DNA of 64,000 bases from Lunularia cruciata (lineage: Eukaryota > Streptophyta > Marchantiopsida > Lunulariales > Lunulariaceae), in NCBI GenBank assembly GCA_948567375.1, contig OX419756.1, positions 44,654,333-44,718,332 on the forward strand, in the 5' to 3' direction. Positions within the stretch are counted from its first letter, which is position 1. Each line of letters opens with the position of its first letter. The translations under genes and the position numbers were made by a program. Under the pieces are notes generated by a model, which saw nothing but the letters and a program-made list of their open reading frames with translations, was not told where the DNA came from and ran no database searches. Positions 1-13,700 of this stretch are shown here, in pieces.

Positions 1-1678
1 CCATCAAAAGCGCGGACCCCTGTTGCTAGTTTATGATATTTTCTCATACAGTTCCCGCCGTTTGTGCAGGTGATAGATACTTCACCCATAAAAGAAGTCA
101 ACTAACTGATGGTACGCTACTAACAGAATGACATGAGTAGTACACAGAACTGTAGACCTTAACAAGTATTGTTTATGAATATACACTAGGGTATTATGAA
201 TACGACTCCTTCACGATATAGGTACGGAAAACTGCGCAGCTATGAGGTACGACTTTAGAAGCCTTGACAGACTCACATCATGGACTTCAGATTAGAGTCT
301 GGCCAAACAACTTCGGCAGCTCTCGTCGCTGAAGTGCTGTGAAGGCTTCAGGCATCAGGATCCCTGCCTATACTTAAGAAACGGAAACATTTTCTTTACC
401 AGAAGATACAGGGTATAGATAGTTTAAGTCCATAATGCACATTAGGTAGTCTTCATGGGGCACGTGGGGCGGGCTTCAATCTGGAACGTCGGAAAGAAGT
501 ATAGAAAACACAATTCTTGTATAAACCGATGGGTTCCTAATTTCCAAACCGTAAATAACTTCGTATTGACAATGGAACGCTGGTCCAAGCCAAATTGGCT
601 GCTGAGCAGTTGCTCTCGATATGGGAAGGTCTTTGCCAAACATTGAATATTCCACGAACGATTGGTACAGAAAACAGCTCTCAAGAACTGGACTAATGTC
701 TAACTTGATTTCGAAGAATCCAGAGGTGTGTGAATCCCTGTCGGACGGGAAGAGAGAAGAAAGTCTCCTAAGGAAATAAAGGAAACCATACTAATCCATG
801 CGACAGAAACCATCATCATAGACTATAAAGAACCTCCATTTCCTTTCAGACTAAAAACAGTCTGAAAGAAAACGGCAGGAGCGGAGACAAGACAAAGGAC
901 AAAATATGAAATAGAAGAGAACTTAGGAGGGAAAAGGAATATGGAAAGAAAAGGCAGAAGAAAAATGCTGGGAAATAATTAAGGACTGGGGAGAAAGGAA
1001 GAAAGGAGACAGATGCTATGGATAAAGACAAAATAGAAGAAAGACTACGCACGACAAATAAGGAAAGACTTGAGGCCAATCAGCGACATAGTATGAGGGG
1101 GCCCATCAATCTTCCACCAACCTCGAGGGATCAATCCATTTAAGCGTAGCAAGAGATATATTATGAGCACTGGTAGTCTGTACGGGTAGTTCGGTTTAAA
1201 AACTGAAAATCCTTCAACAGTAAGGTCTATGAATAGTAAGCGTTGTATCTTTAGGTGGCTTGCGATATCGTGGGCCCCATTAAATGAAGAAGATGCCCAT
1301 AATTGACAAATCTGTGTGTTTGTTTGTCTGTCAAGCTTCCACCGAGGACAAAAATCTCATTGCAATAACAGTTTAACCATCGTGTCCAGGGGAGGCATGC
1401 TTCGTGAGGAGTTTGGGTGGATTCAAGCACCACTGGTCGCATGCTTCAAGGGGATAGTTTTGGTTAAAGCATCAATGGACTAATTTATACGTTTGTCAAG
1501 GAAAGGGTAATTGTATCATGAACGAGATTCCTTTCACCTCATGACCACTTCCATCTCATATTTCCGCCAACCAGGACAAAGATTGCCTAAACAGACAATC
1601 CGAGACACCCAATGTCTGCTGCCTACTTTCTTCTCGGAGCCATCGTTCAAGCACGAAACCAAGAAAGGTTGTACTCAC
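1..1678. other. No gene resolved; intron 5 and possibly missing 3' exon of the minus-strand zinc-knuckle gene
   Basis: The stretch follows the GTGAGT donor at the end of exon 5 (intron starts at 1678 on the minus strand), so at least its high-coordinate part is intron. I looked on the minus strand for a C-terminal exon resembling the acidic, lysine-rich tail of the family and found none I could defend. The purine-rich plus strand at about 860-1075 gives long low-complexity frames that I do not regard as coding. Confidence 0.5.
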
Positions 1679-1769
1679 AAATTTTCAGCTTTTCTCGATG
1701 ACCGGCAGTCTTGGTAGGGCAGTCCTTCGCCAGATGAGTTACTCCTCCACACAGCTTACAGCATCCTCC
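1679..1769 (-). CDS. ZCCHC9: Exon 5 of the zinc-knuckle gene: knuckle 5
   Basis: Ninety-one bases encoding GGC, then C-KL-C-GGVT-H-LAKD-C and PTKTAGHREKLKI, ending in phase 1 before a GTGAGT donor at 1678. It is too short to show up as an ordinary open frame. The double Cys before the last knuckle and the GGVTHLA segment are family hallmarks. The following exon, which should carry the C-terminal tail, was not found in 1-1678. Confidence 0.88.
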
Positions 1770-4700
1770 CTGACAAGAGATAACGAATAGTAAATTTAGG
1801 AATGGGAGTGACGATTAAATATCATTTATGAAAACTTCCCTCAACGTAAATTGTGTCCTCGGAATTTTTCGATTCCTTTGCCATAACACAAACCAAACAA
1901 GTACCTCTAAAGGGCTGTACTGTTCAATACGGGAGAAGTGATAGCACGTGAATGTAGGTCACATGTATCATTGGATTCTTAGAACATAATAGGATGTACA
2001 GGCTTTAAAAACTTCGGTGGGAATAGTCTTTAGTCGAACGTACGCATTTCTGGAGAGCCATTGGCTGCAAGCATGAAGCTAGCCGCGAGCGCAAAACTTC
2101 CTTGAGGGCCGGAACCAACAGACCTCTCTTCTCTCACATTTTTGACGAGACGAGCCGTTGGCTTCACGTCAATTATGAACCAAGTATTACAACCTAGAAC
2201 TGCTCTCATTTGTTTCAGCCTATGACACCATTTCTCCCTGTATGCGCCGCTAGACATTCATAATGTTTAATGCATGCGAGCCGCTACTCCAACGGCAAAC
2301 CTTTACAAGCCACCTTCTCCGCCCACAACAGTTCTATACATGCATGTGTCTCCCACACCTCAAACATGCACCTCCTTCGTGCTACTTGATGGACTTACCT
2401 TGGGATAGATGCCATGTGGATTGCTTGGGCAATTCTTACTCAGATGTCCTTTTTGCTTGCAGACGAAACATTCAGCAAATGCCGTCCCTCCTGCCAAATT
2501 ATTATAAATTGTTACTGTGCAAAGAGATATTTCACGCAGGCGAACCCTCCGCAATCTTGAAAGGCTTTATGAACTGGTAAACTGGTAATACATTTGAGTA
2601 ATGGAATACAAATCTCGTGGTTATACAACATTAAAGCTATAAAGTGGGTAATAGACGTCAATACATAACACACCATGGAACTACTCTTGAAGGCCTCATG
2701 TTCTCGGACAAAAGAGTGTAGTGTTTAGTGTGACGAAGTAAAAGGGAAAGCAAAGGGAAATCATCGAACAAGTAGGAAGGCATAGTGAGACGGGACTACA
2801 TATTGGTAGATGAGAGCAGAAGCCGTTCTAGGAACGGGTGATCCAGAACTCATTAAATGCATATGAAAGGTAACCAAGATGTGCTCAATACAAGAATAGT
2901 GATAATCCCTAAAGTAGAATGCATCGAATGTAACCTGAAGCAAAGGCATAATTGCAGCATATCGAGAACAACATATATAACTCTATACATAAAGAACTTG
3001 CAAACAATGTGTATTCGATACCGGCTATGCAACAGAATTCGAGAAATATAAATACATTAGGCAATTGACCACCTATACGCACCGCGTGAACGAGGAAAAT
3101 AAGCTATACTCTGGAGTCGGGCAGAAACATTGGAGATCGAAAGTCAAGAATGAACCACGAAGCAGGAAAAGAGCGAGTGAAAGTAATAGGGAGGGAATTA
3201 GTTGAGGACGGGAAGAGTGGAGCAATGCGGGAGCGGAGTGGATGGTGTTTATTCTGAGACGTCTCGAAGAGTAACAGTGTAACGCAACAGGATATTAGGA
3301 GACGAGAGAGAGAAGCGAAAGTATAGGAGACTGGATATAGAGAAATGAGGACCGAAGCCGTTCGAGGAATGGGAGATTCAGAACTCATTGAATGCAAATG
3401 AGATACTAGATATTGGAGTTATGAGGACAGAAGCTGTTCGAGGAACGGGAGATTCATAACTCATTGAATGCAAATGAGATGCAAGATATTGGAGTTATGA
3501 GGACAGTTGTCGTTCGAAAAATGGGGGACCCAGAACTCATTAAATGCATATAAAATGTAGATGAAATGAAAGCAGAACTAGGAAATGTGCGAATAGGAGA
3601 TGAAATCTAAATCACAAAATGCATGTATTGTCAAGCAACGATCATATATAACTACATGCAGTTGAGAATCCGCGAACCAATGTGTACTGAGGAAACGACG
3701 AGTCATCTCATGTCAAGCTATCTCGAAGTAGGCGAATGTGAAACAATTGAGGACAACTGAATGAATGGAGAACAAATTGATTGAAACCAAACCCAGGATT
3801 TCGGGTATGAAAAGTAGTGTGGAAATCCTTCTTTGAACGATTTCCACTCTGCTTTTCTTCCCCCGTTTGGGTAGTAAAGTAGAGCATGGCCTCAGGGGAC
3901 TCGATATAGAGAAATGAGGACAGAAGTCGTTCGAGATACGGGGGATCCAGAACTCATTAAATGCAAATGAGATGCAAGATATGTAAAGTAAGCAATATGT
4001 CAATCCTCTGATCTCACGATAGCACAAATAAACCTAACATGGAAACAAATGGAGAGTAAAACCTATATACCAAAGACCTGCAATTACACAGCGGAAACAT
4101 AACCAAAGTGCAAGAAGAGAAATGAAATCACATGAAGAGCCAGAGGCGAAAGATAAATATAGACCCAAACAGAAAAGCCGTGTCGCAGCAAGTAAGATGT
4201 GAGATCGCATAGAGGACGCAGGAAGGAAAATCGACGAAGAACCATGAGACTGCCTGAACGTATGAAAAGTGGAAAAATAAATGAGCTCGTTCAGAGACCG
4301 AGGGAAGAAGGAGAGCGAAGCGTTATAGGACTGGATATCGATAATATCACAGCATGTGCTATGGCCACATAAGTCCTAAAACCAAAACCACATAGGGAAG
4401 CAGAAAGGCAGTCATAGTATGCCTCCACAACAGCATAAACGACTTCATCAACACCAAAACATAGTGCCTAAGTAGCTGGTCGAATGCCAGTACTCCTTGT
4501 ACTGAGTTTCTGTTCGAAGGCTCATGAGTGCCATAGGTAGAGTACATCAATGCATGTACTATGGACACATAAGTCCTGTCATGTTGAATATATAATATAA
4601 TAAATACAATATATAATATAATACCTTGTACTGTATACAAAATTCCCAAGATCTGATCCAATGATAATATAGATAAACACAATCTGATCGAATATAACCT

Positions 4701-7700
4701 AAGTAAACATATCAGAAGTTATACCTATATATACCAGTAACATGAATAGGAAACGCAGAAACAGAACAATAATGCATGTGGAGAAATAAAATCGACTTAA
4801 CTAAGATAAGATTCAGATGGACCGAAGTAGAAAATCAATGTAGCAACTAGGAAATCGATAGTTATGGAAGGTCTGCGAGTCAGCCCGAAAGTATGAAATC
4901 ATTCAAAGGACGAGGGAAGCATTGGAGGACTGGATGTAGATTATATCACAACATGTGCTCTGAACATATGAATCCTTAAACGTTGATATAAAGGATTGGA
5001 TATAGATATAACATTACGTGCACTATGAACGTATGAGTCCTGAAATAGCCAGAAGAAATATAAAGCAGCCATAGTAAACCTCCTTGCAAACGTATATTGA
5101 TGAAATCATGCGTGCTTTCAAGAAAATTTACTATGGGCACCTTCTGCTTCCTTTTGGTGTTTCAGGTCTCATGCGTCTATGGTACATATAATGATATATC
5201 TATATCCGATCCTCCATATTAGAGTTTATCAGTGCCAAACTTCATGCCGAAGTAGCTGAGTGAATGTCAATACCCCTCAAACTGGGCTTCTGTTTGAAAG
5301 CTCATGAGTGTAAACATGATATTTAGGACATGAGAGCAGAAGCTGTTTGAAGATCGGGGGGATCCAGAACTTAATAAGTGCGGATGAATAGTAGACATGA
5401 TATTGAGAGCATGATATAGGTAGATGAGAGCAGAACCGTTTTGGGAACGGGTGATCCAGAACTCATGAAATGCAAATGATCGGTAACCAAGGTGTACTGT
5501 ATGCACAATACTAGAATAGTGATAAATCCATAGAGTAAAATGTATCGAATGTAACCTGAAGCAAAGGAATAATTGCAACAAATTGAGAATGACATATATC
5601 TAAAGGACTAATAAACAACTTGAGATCGATAACAGCTATGCAAACGAATGTGAGAAATATAAAACGTTATGTAGTTGACCACCAGTAAGCAGTGCGTGAA
5701 CGATGAAAATCAAAACGCAAGCGGGAGTAGGAACACTGTAGATACGGGAGGTCGAACCATGAATCAGGCAAAGAGCGGAGGACAAATATTAGTGAGGGAA
5801 CTAGCTGGGGAAGGGAGGAGGACAAATATTAGGGAGTGAATTAGCTGGGGAAGGGAGAACGATGAAAATTAAAACGCAAGCTGGAGTTTGCTAGGAACTT
5901 TGTAGACACGGGAGGTTGAACCATGAATCAGGCAAAGAGCGGAGGGGAAAATATTAGGGAGGGAATTAGCTGGGGAAGGGAGGACTGGAACAATGTGAGA
6001 GCTTAGTGGATGGTGCTGCTGCAGAGACATATCGAAGTGTAACAGGGTATCGAGAGCATAGCAAAAGAGGACATAAGTATATGGCAACAAGCGCTATGGA
6101 CACTTGAGTTTGAGACACTAAACAGCAAAGGGAAGCAGACGGCGGCCATAGTAAACCTCCCGGAAACACATGCCACTTCATCAGTGCCTCACGCAGTGCT
6201 GAAGTAGCTGAGCAAGTGTCAGTACCTCTTGTACCAAGTTTCTGCTCGAAAATTCATGAGTGCCAAGGCGATCTCGGTTGCTCCCTCAAAGTGCCGCTAA
6301 TAAGTAGTGGGAATGTTGAAGAACAGAAGAACAGAAGTGGAAGTGTGGAAAGAAAAAGCAAGCAGAAGTGCAGGCAAATGAGTAATGGCAGGAGTCTCAG
6401 CCGCTTAATGAGAACCAGGCAAGAAAGAAATGATCAACATGAGTAAGAGGAGGGAAGGAAATGAGACATACCTGATGGATCCCTGAAATCACAAACATGC
6501 ATTAGTAGAGATAAAATCCAGGACACAGCAATGAGAAATTGTCAAGCAAAGGTTCGTTAGTAATACAAGAGGGGAGCAAGAAACATCAGCGTTGTCCGGG
6601 AAGGGGCGAGCCTACTCAAACCGGAAAAACAAAGGCAAAGTGTAAGAAGGAAAGGACAGAGAAGCAAAGAAAAGCATGAAAGGACATAGAGCAACGCAGG
6701 AAAGAGCAAAAAAAAGAGGCAAAATCTGCCTCGTATGAAGTGATGGACAAGGTGGGCCCACATGTCCATAAGCAAACACTCGAAGACCACATGGCAGAAA
6801 AACGTATGTCAATTAAAATCGTGATACGAGAACAGAAGCCGTTATGGGAACGGGTTATCCAGAACTCATGAAGTGCAAATGATCGATAAGCAATATGTAC
6901 ATGAATCACAATGCTAGAGTATTGTGAAATCCCTAAGGTAGAATGCATTGAATGTAACTTGCAGCAAAAGCATAATTGAAACAAATTGAGAATAACCAAT
7001 GGCGTATGGCTGGAGTCGGGTAGGAACACTGTAGACACGAGAGGGTGAAGCAGGAAGCAGGAGGCAGTCAAAGAGCGCAGGGGAAAATACTAGGGAGGGA
7101 ATTAGCTGGGGAATGGAGGAGTGGAACAAAACAAGAGTTCTCGGATGCTGTGGCTGCAGAAACGGGTTGAACAGGTAGACTGAATATATTGGTAAATGAG
7201 AGCAGAAGCCGTTCTGGGAACGGGTTATCCAGAATTCATGAAGTGCACAAGTGCACATATTCGAGAAACAACATTTACATGAATTACAGTGCTAGTGTAG
7301 TATGAAAGCTTTAGTGTAAAATGCATCGAAAATAACCTACAGCAAAAGTATAGGTGCAAAAAAGTAACCTGTAGCAAAGGCATAAGTGCAAGAAATTGAG
7401 AACACCGTACTGCTAATGGACAATAACGAACTTGAAATCGAGAGCAGCAAGGCCAACGCGAGCGTGGGTTAGAGAGCTTGATGTAAGAGTTCATCAATAA
7501 AAAATAATGAAGTCAGAGAGCAGCAATGCAACCAAAAGCGAGAGGCATAGGAAACGTGCTATGTGCTGTAAGAGCCCGCCAGGATGCAGTGCGTGGATGA
7601 AGCGAGACTGAATATATTGGTAAATGAGAGCAGAAGCCGTTCGGGAACGGGTTATCCAGAACTCATGAAGTGCACAAGTGCACATATTCGATAAACAACA

Positions 7701-10700
7701 TTTACATGAATGACAGTGCTAGTGTAGTATGAAAGCTTTAGTACAAAATGCATCGAAAATAACCTGCAGCAAAAGTATAGGTGTAAAAAAGTAACCTGTA
7801 GCAAAGGCATAAATGCAAGAAATTGAGAACACAGAACTGCTAATGGACAATAACGAACTTGAAATCGCGAGCAGCAACGCCAACTTTGAAATCGAGAGCA
7901 GCAAGGCCAACGCGAGTGCGTGGGTTAGAGAGCTGGATGTAAGAGAGCTTGATAGTAGCAAGCATTTCGCGATTATTGCAGCAGAAACGGGTAGAAATGT
8001 AAGAGTGTAACTATAGCGAAGCGTAAGAGGACAGGATAAAGTATATCACTCCCAGTGCTATGGACACTGGAGTCCGGATTCGCTAAACACTGAATATATA
8101 CATGAGAGCATGATATGTAAACATGATATTGGATGTACGAGGACAGAAGAACGGAGGAACGGGAGATCCAGAACATGATATAAAGAAATGATATGTAAAC
8201 ATGATATTGGAAATATGCGGATAGAAGCTGTTCGAGGAACGGGGGATCCAGAACTCATTAAGTGTAGATGAAATGAAAGCAGAACTGACTGTAAAATTTG
8301 CGAATAGGGGATGAAATCTAATTCATGAAAAGCATGTAATATCAAGCAACGAACATATATAACTACATCTAGAGAATCTGTGAACCAATGTGTACTGAGA
8401 AGACGAAGAGTCAAGTCATATCAAGAAATTGCAAAGTAAACAAATGTGAAACTTTCGAAAACAAATTGAATGAACCAGATGCAGATTGTAAACCGAGACT
8501 TATACAGTAATGTAAAATGACATCAAAACTTAAACACCCCTAGGGTTAACGTACAGCAAAAAATGTCAGGAGTACTAAACCTCTTGTAAACGAAGCCCGC
8601 TTAGCCAGACATTGACTTATCCTCAGTTTATGAATCGAACTCAAGTAATAAAAACAAAAAGCCGAGGAGAGGAAGGTTTATGTCTAAGAATTAATCGAAA
8701 CAATCCCTAGTTTCGGATATGAAAAAGTAGAGTGGAAATCGTTCAGAGAGCGGGGGAAGTAGAGCAAAGCGTTAGGGGACTGGATAGAGTATATCACATC
8801 ATGCGCTATGGACGCATGAGCCCTGAAATGATAAAACAGCCTGAGGAAGCAGAAGGCGGCCATAGTAAGCCTCCCCGAAAGCACATACAACTCCATCAGT
8901 GCCAAACGTAGTGCCGAAGTAGCTGAGCGAATGTCAGTACTCCTTGGACCGAGTTTCTGTTCAAAAGCTCATGAGTGTAAACATGATATTGGAGTTATGA
9001 GGACAGAAGCCGTTCCTTGAAAGAGGGATCCAGAACTCATTAAATGTAAATGAAATGTAGATGAAATGGCAATAAAACATAATATGTGCAAATCGAGATG
9101 AGTACTAAATCCGTATGTGAGATTAAGTGAATCTAACAAATCGAATGTAAACTGAAGTAAAAGCATAACAGCAACGTATCGAGAGCAAGACATGCATAGA
9201 ACTAGTAAGCATCGTGTAATCGGTAACACCTGAGCAACGAATATCGAGAAATATTATTCATCGGGTAATCGACTACCTACAAGCAAAACGTGAACGATTG
9301 AAGTAATCACAAATCGGGAGTCGGGCAGGAACCTTGAAATCGAAAGTCGTGTAAGGACCATGAAACAGGTAAACATCGAGCATAGTAATAGAAAGAGTAA
9401 TAGAAAGAGCGTAGGAATAGAAAGAGCATTAGTTGAGGATGGGTGGAGTGGAGCGAAGTGGGAGAGGAGTGGATGTTGTCTTGACTGAGTGAGAGCGCAG
9501 CGGAAGAGGACTGGATATGGAGAAATGAGGACAGAAGCTGTTCATTGAACGGGAGATCCAGAACTCACTGAATGCAAATGAGATGCAAGATATGTAATGT
9601 ATACTAGATAATGAACATCTGATCGAATGATAGCATAAATAAAACGTCACCTGGAACAATATCAAGAGTAACACTTATGTACAAGAGGACTGGATATAGA
9701 GAAATAAGGACAGAAGCCGTTTGATGAACAGGAGATCCAGAATTCATTGAATGCAAATGAGATGCAAGATACAAGATAACGAACATCTGATCGAATCAAA
9801 GCATAAGTAAACGTAACCTGGAAACATTTCAATGGAACACCTTTATACAAATAGTATGCTTCGAAAAGACGGAAACAGAACAGGAGATCCAGAATTCATT
9901 GAATGCAAATGAGATGCAAGATACAAGATAACGAACATCTGATCGAATCAAAGCATAAGTAAACGTAACCTGGAAACATTTCAATGGAACACCTTTATAC
10001 AAATAGTATGCTTCGAAAAGACGGAAACAGAACGACAGCGCATGTAGAGAGATAAAATCAACAGGAAAAACGACGACTTAACGAGCCAGACTAGAAAGAT
10101 TAAGATAAACTCGGACTGGATGTAGGTAGATGAGAGCAGAAGCCGTTCTAGGAACCGGTGATCCAGAGCTCTTTAAATGCATATGATCGGTAACCAAGAT
10201 ATACTTTATGCACAATGCGAGAATAGTGATAAATCCATAAAATATAATGCATCGAATGTAACCTGAAGCAAAGGCATAATTGCAACAAATCGAGAACAAA
10301 ATACATCTTGAGGACTAGTAAACATCTTGAAATCGATAACAGCTATTTAAACGAATTAGAGAATATTAAACATTGTGTAATTGACCACCAGTAAGCAGTG
10401 CATGAACGAAGAAAATTTAACTGTAGGCTGGAGTCGGGTAGGAACACTGGAGACAATGGAGGTCGAAAGTCAGGTATGAACCAGGAAGCAGGCAAAGAGC
10501 GAGGGAAAAATAAGAGGGAGGGAATTAGCTGGGGAAAGGAGTGGAACAAAGCGGGAGCATAGTGGATGGTGCTTCTGCAGAGACATATCGAAGTGTAACA
10601 GTGTAACAAGAGCGAAGTGAAAGAGGGCAGGTATATAGGTATATGAGGGCAGAAGCCGTTCTGGGAACGGGTTATCCAGAACTCATGAAATGCTTATGAT

Positions 10701-13700
10701 CGGTAACCAAGATGTCTGATGATGTTAAAACGTTATGTAATAGACCACCAGTAAGCAGTGCGAGAATGATGAAAATTAAAAACGTGGGCTGGAGTCAGGC
10801 AGCAACAGTATAGACGCGGGAGGTCGAACCATGAATCAGGCAAAGAGCTAAGGAAAAATAATAGGGAGGGAATTAGCTGAGGAATGGAGGAGTGGAACAA
10901 TGTGAGAGCTTATGGATGGTGTGGCTGCAGACACTTATCGAAGTGTAACAGGGTAACGAGAACAAAGCAAAAGAGGACAGGATATAAAGTATATCGCAAC
11001 AAGCGCTATGGACGCTTGTTGTCTGAGACACTATACAGCAAAGGTAAGAAGGCGGCCATAGTAAACCTCCACGAAAACACATGCGACTTCATCAGTGCTG
11101 AACTAGCTGAGCAAGTGTCAGTACCCCTCATACCAAGTTTCTGCTCAAAAACTCATGAGTGCCAAGGCAAACTCAGTTGCTCCCCCTAAGTGCTGCTCAG
11201 AAGTAGTGAGAGTGTTGAGGGGAGAACTGAACTAGGACTGGATATAGAGTATATCACATCATGCTCTATGAGCGCATGAGTCCCAAAGCACTAAACTGGA
11301 AGTAAGCAGTAAGACTGTCATCGTAAGCCTGCATGGAAGCACGCACAACTTCATTAGTGCCCCACGAAATGCCAAAGTAGCTGGGGAATGGACAGTACCC
11401 TGAGTTCCTCTTCCAATCCTCATGAGTGCCGAGGGATTGTGCAATGGAATACAGAACCTGTTGAAACAACCAGGTTCAATACACACGTCTGATTGGACTG
11501 ATTCTGACTCTGATACATGATTATAACCCAGTAAAGATCGTCATAACTATCAATTACATAGAGAGGTAAGCATGTGTAAGACGACATACACGGGTTAGCA
11601 TCAGAACAAGTAGGAAAACATAGGGTTAGTCGAAATCCAGCCCAGCCCTATAGCTGGGCTAGACTTTGACAGGAAGATATTTGACCAATGGGAGAAGCCA
11701 CTCGAAGAAAGGGGATCCATAACCCGTTGTAAGCAACCTGGTTCCATACCCGTCTGACAGGACTGACACTGACTCAGACAAATGATGGAAACCCAGTAAA
11801 GATCGTCATAACCATCAGTTACATAGAGAGATAATCATGCGCAAGTCTGCATACAGGGGTTAGCATGATGCTTGTGATGCATAGGTACCTGCAGTACATT
11901 GTCCGTGCAAGCAAGTGTAACCTTGAGAGCGGAGCGTGACTTGGCAACACCATGAGGATGTTAGTGCATAGGACATTAACTGTCCGAGTCCCAAAAATTA
12001 TGAGACATCCTTGGAGCTAGTGTATGAGAACTGGGGTTAACCCCTGCGTGTTGTGTGTCAGCATGAATCTATCAACACTACGAAACACAGTAAGGAAGAA
12101 GCAATCTTTTGATAATAAGTGTGCAAGATAACACCACAACTTCGCATTGCTCTGCAGGGCGCCAAGATAGCTGGATACAATGCCAGTCTCTCCCGTCCTG
12201 AGCTTCTGTTCTTTGGCTCATGAGTGCCAAGGCTTTTGGCAGCAACATAGTAAAGATCGTCATGACTGTCAGTTACCAAGAGGGGTAAGCTAAGCATGCG
12301 TATGCCTGCATACAGGGGTTAGTACATGATGTCTTAGATGTGATGCATAGGTACTTGCAGTACAGACTGAGTGCGAGCAAGTGTACCCTTGAGAAAAGAG
12401 AGCCTTGACATCATCATAGTACACTCAGGACACTCACATAACGCAAACCTGGTTCTGACCATAGAGGGAAATAAATAAGGGCGAGAGTAGTACCATCTTT
12501 CGTGGGTTGTTTGCATTCCGAAAGCCGATGTCCGTGTTCACCACAGTTGTAGCAAAATTTGCTGTTTCCTTCATCAGCCCCAAAATTACTAGGACAATTT
12601 TTCACAGTATGGCCCATTCTCCGGCATAGAAGACACATCTACTGAGTCGAATCACAAACACCAATAGTACTATATCAGTTGAGAATCATATTGCTCAGGA
12701 CAGTGTGCAGACAGAACAACAAAGCAGCAGAAACAGCCAGGGCACAGAGGTTTGGAGGAGACAACAGAAGCCTATCTTGTAACCCTGGAGGTCTTTATCC
12801 AGTCTGCTCAAAGGAGAAAGGAGATAAAAGATGAAAATCAAATGGCATGAGTATCGTATGTGAGTAATTGTAGCAGAAGACATTCTTGGGACGGATCATG
12901 ATGTTTCGTAATGTCCAGTAGTCAGTGACCGTGTAGGTAAGGACTGACTCTGACATTTGCCACTAACATATTTGAGAGATGGGAGCAGAATCCTTTCGGA
13001 CAACGGGAGATCCCACGTAGTAGGGAACTGATACGAATAGGGAACTGATACGAACCGAGAACATGCATATGGAACAAATGAAGTGTAGGCATGAACGTAT
13101 GCAAATTCAACTAAACGTAATCTAAGTAAGGTAATATGCAACGGATAGCGGAATGGATAGAAAGCAGGAACGGGAATTGATGCATTTCATAAGTAGCACC
13201 GGCAGTGAACTAGTACGCATCATGTAAGAGTAAAATGGCAACCTTCTGAAACAGAAACAAAGGAAGCATCTGAAATTGAATGCAGAGGAGATTTATCGAG
13301 CGAGTAGAAAGATCCACTCGGAAGCGACGGGAATGCAGAGAGCGAGTGGGCAAAGATAGCTGTGGCTGCAGTGGAGCGAAGTGTGAGAGGCGAGGATGGT
13401 ATCTTGGCTGCGTTAATCAAGAAAATATTTGAGTAATAGGAGCAGAAGCCGTTCATAGAACGGAGGATCCAGAACCCACTTAAAACTGAACCGGACACAT
13501 GCATCTGGGAGATGCAAACAAGAAGAAATGCAAGCAAGCTAGGGATGCGAAATGAAAGGAAAAGCGAGATAAGCAAGTAATGAAATGGAAACATTGCGAG
13601 ATAAGCAAGTAAATCCAGAGTAGAACATATTCTAAATCGTTAGAAAGCAGAAATGAAAATAGACACATTCCATGGAAAAGAAGCGAAGAGTGAAGTCATT

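Larger units (their letters stand above)
2491..12493 (-). other. Intron 3 of the zinc-knuckle gene (10,003 bp), filled with short dispersed repeats
   Basis: From the donor GTACTA at 12493 to an acceptor ending AATTTGGCAG at 2491, phase 1. No protein-coding stretch was found inside. Most of 2760-12400 consists of the hairpin unit, the linked units and the 11.4-12.4 kb unit described separately. Confidence 0.85.

Noticed and set aside
846..1079. Long minus-strand Ser/Leu/Phe-rich open frame
   Set aside because: It is the complement of a purine-rich tract; low complexity, no motif.
2030..2257. Minus-strand frame between exons 4 and 5
   Set aside because: Lies inside the 629-bp intron; the family needs no residues between HGIYPK and GGCC.
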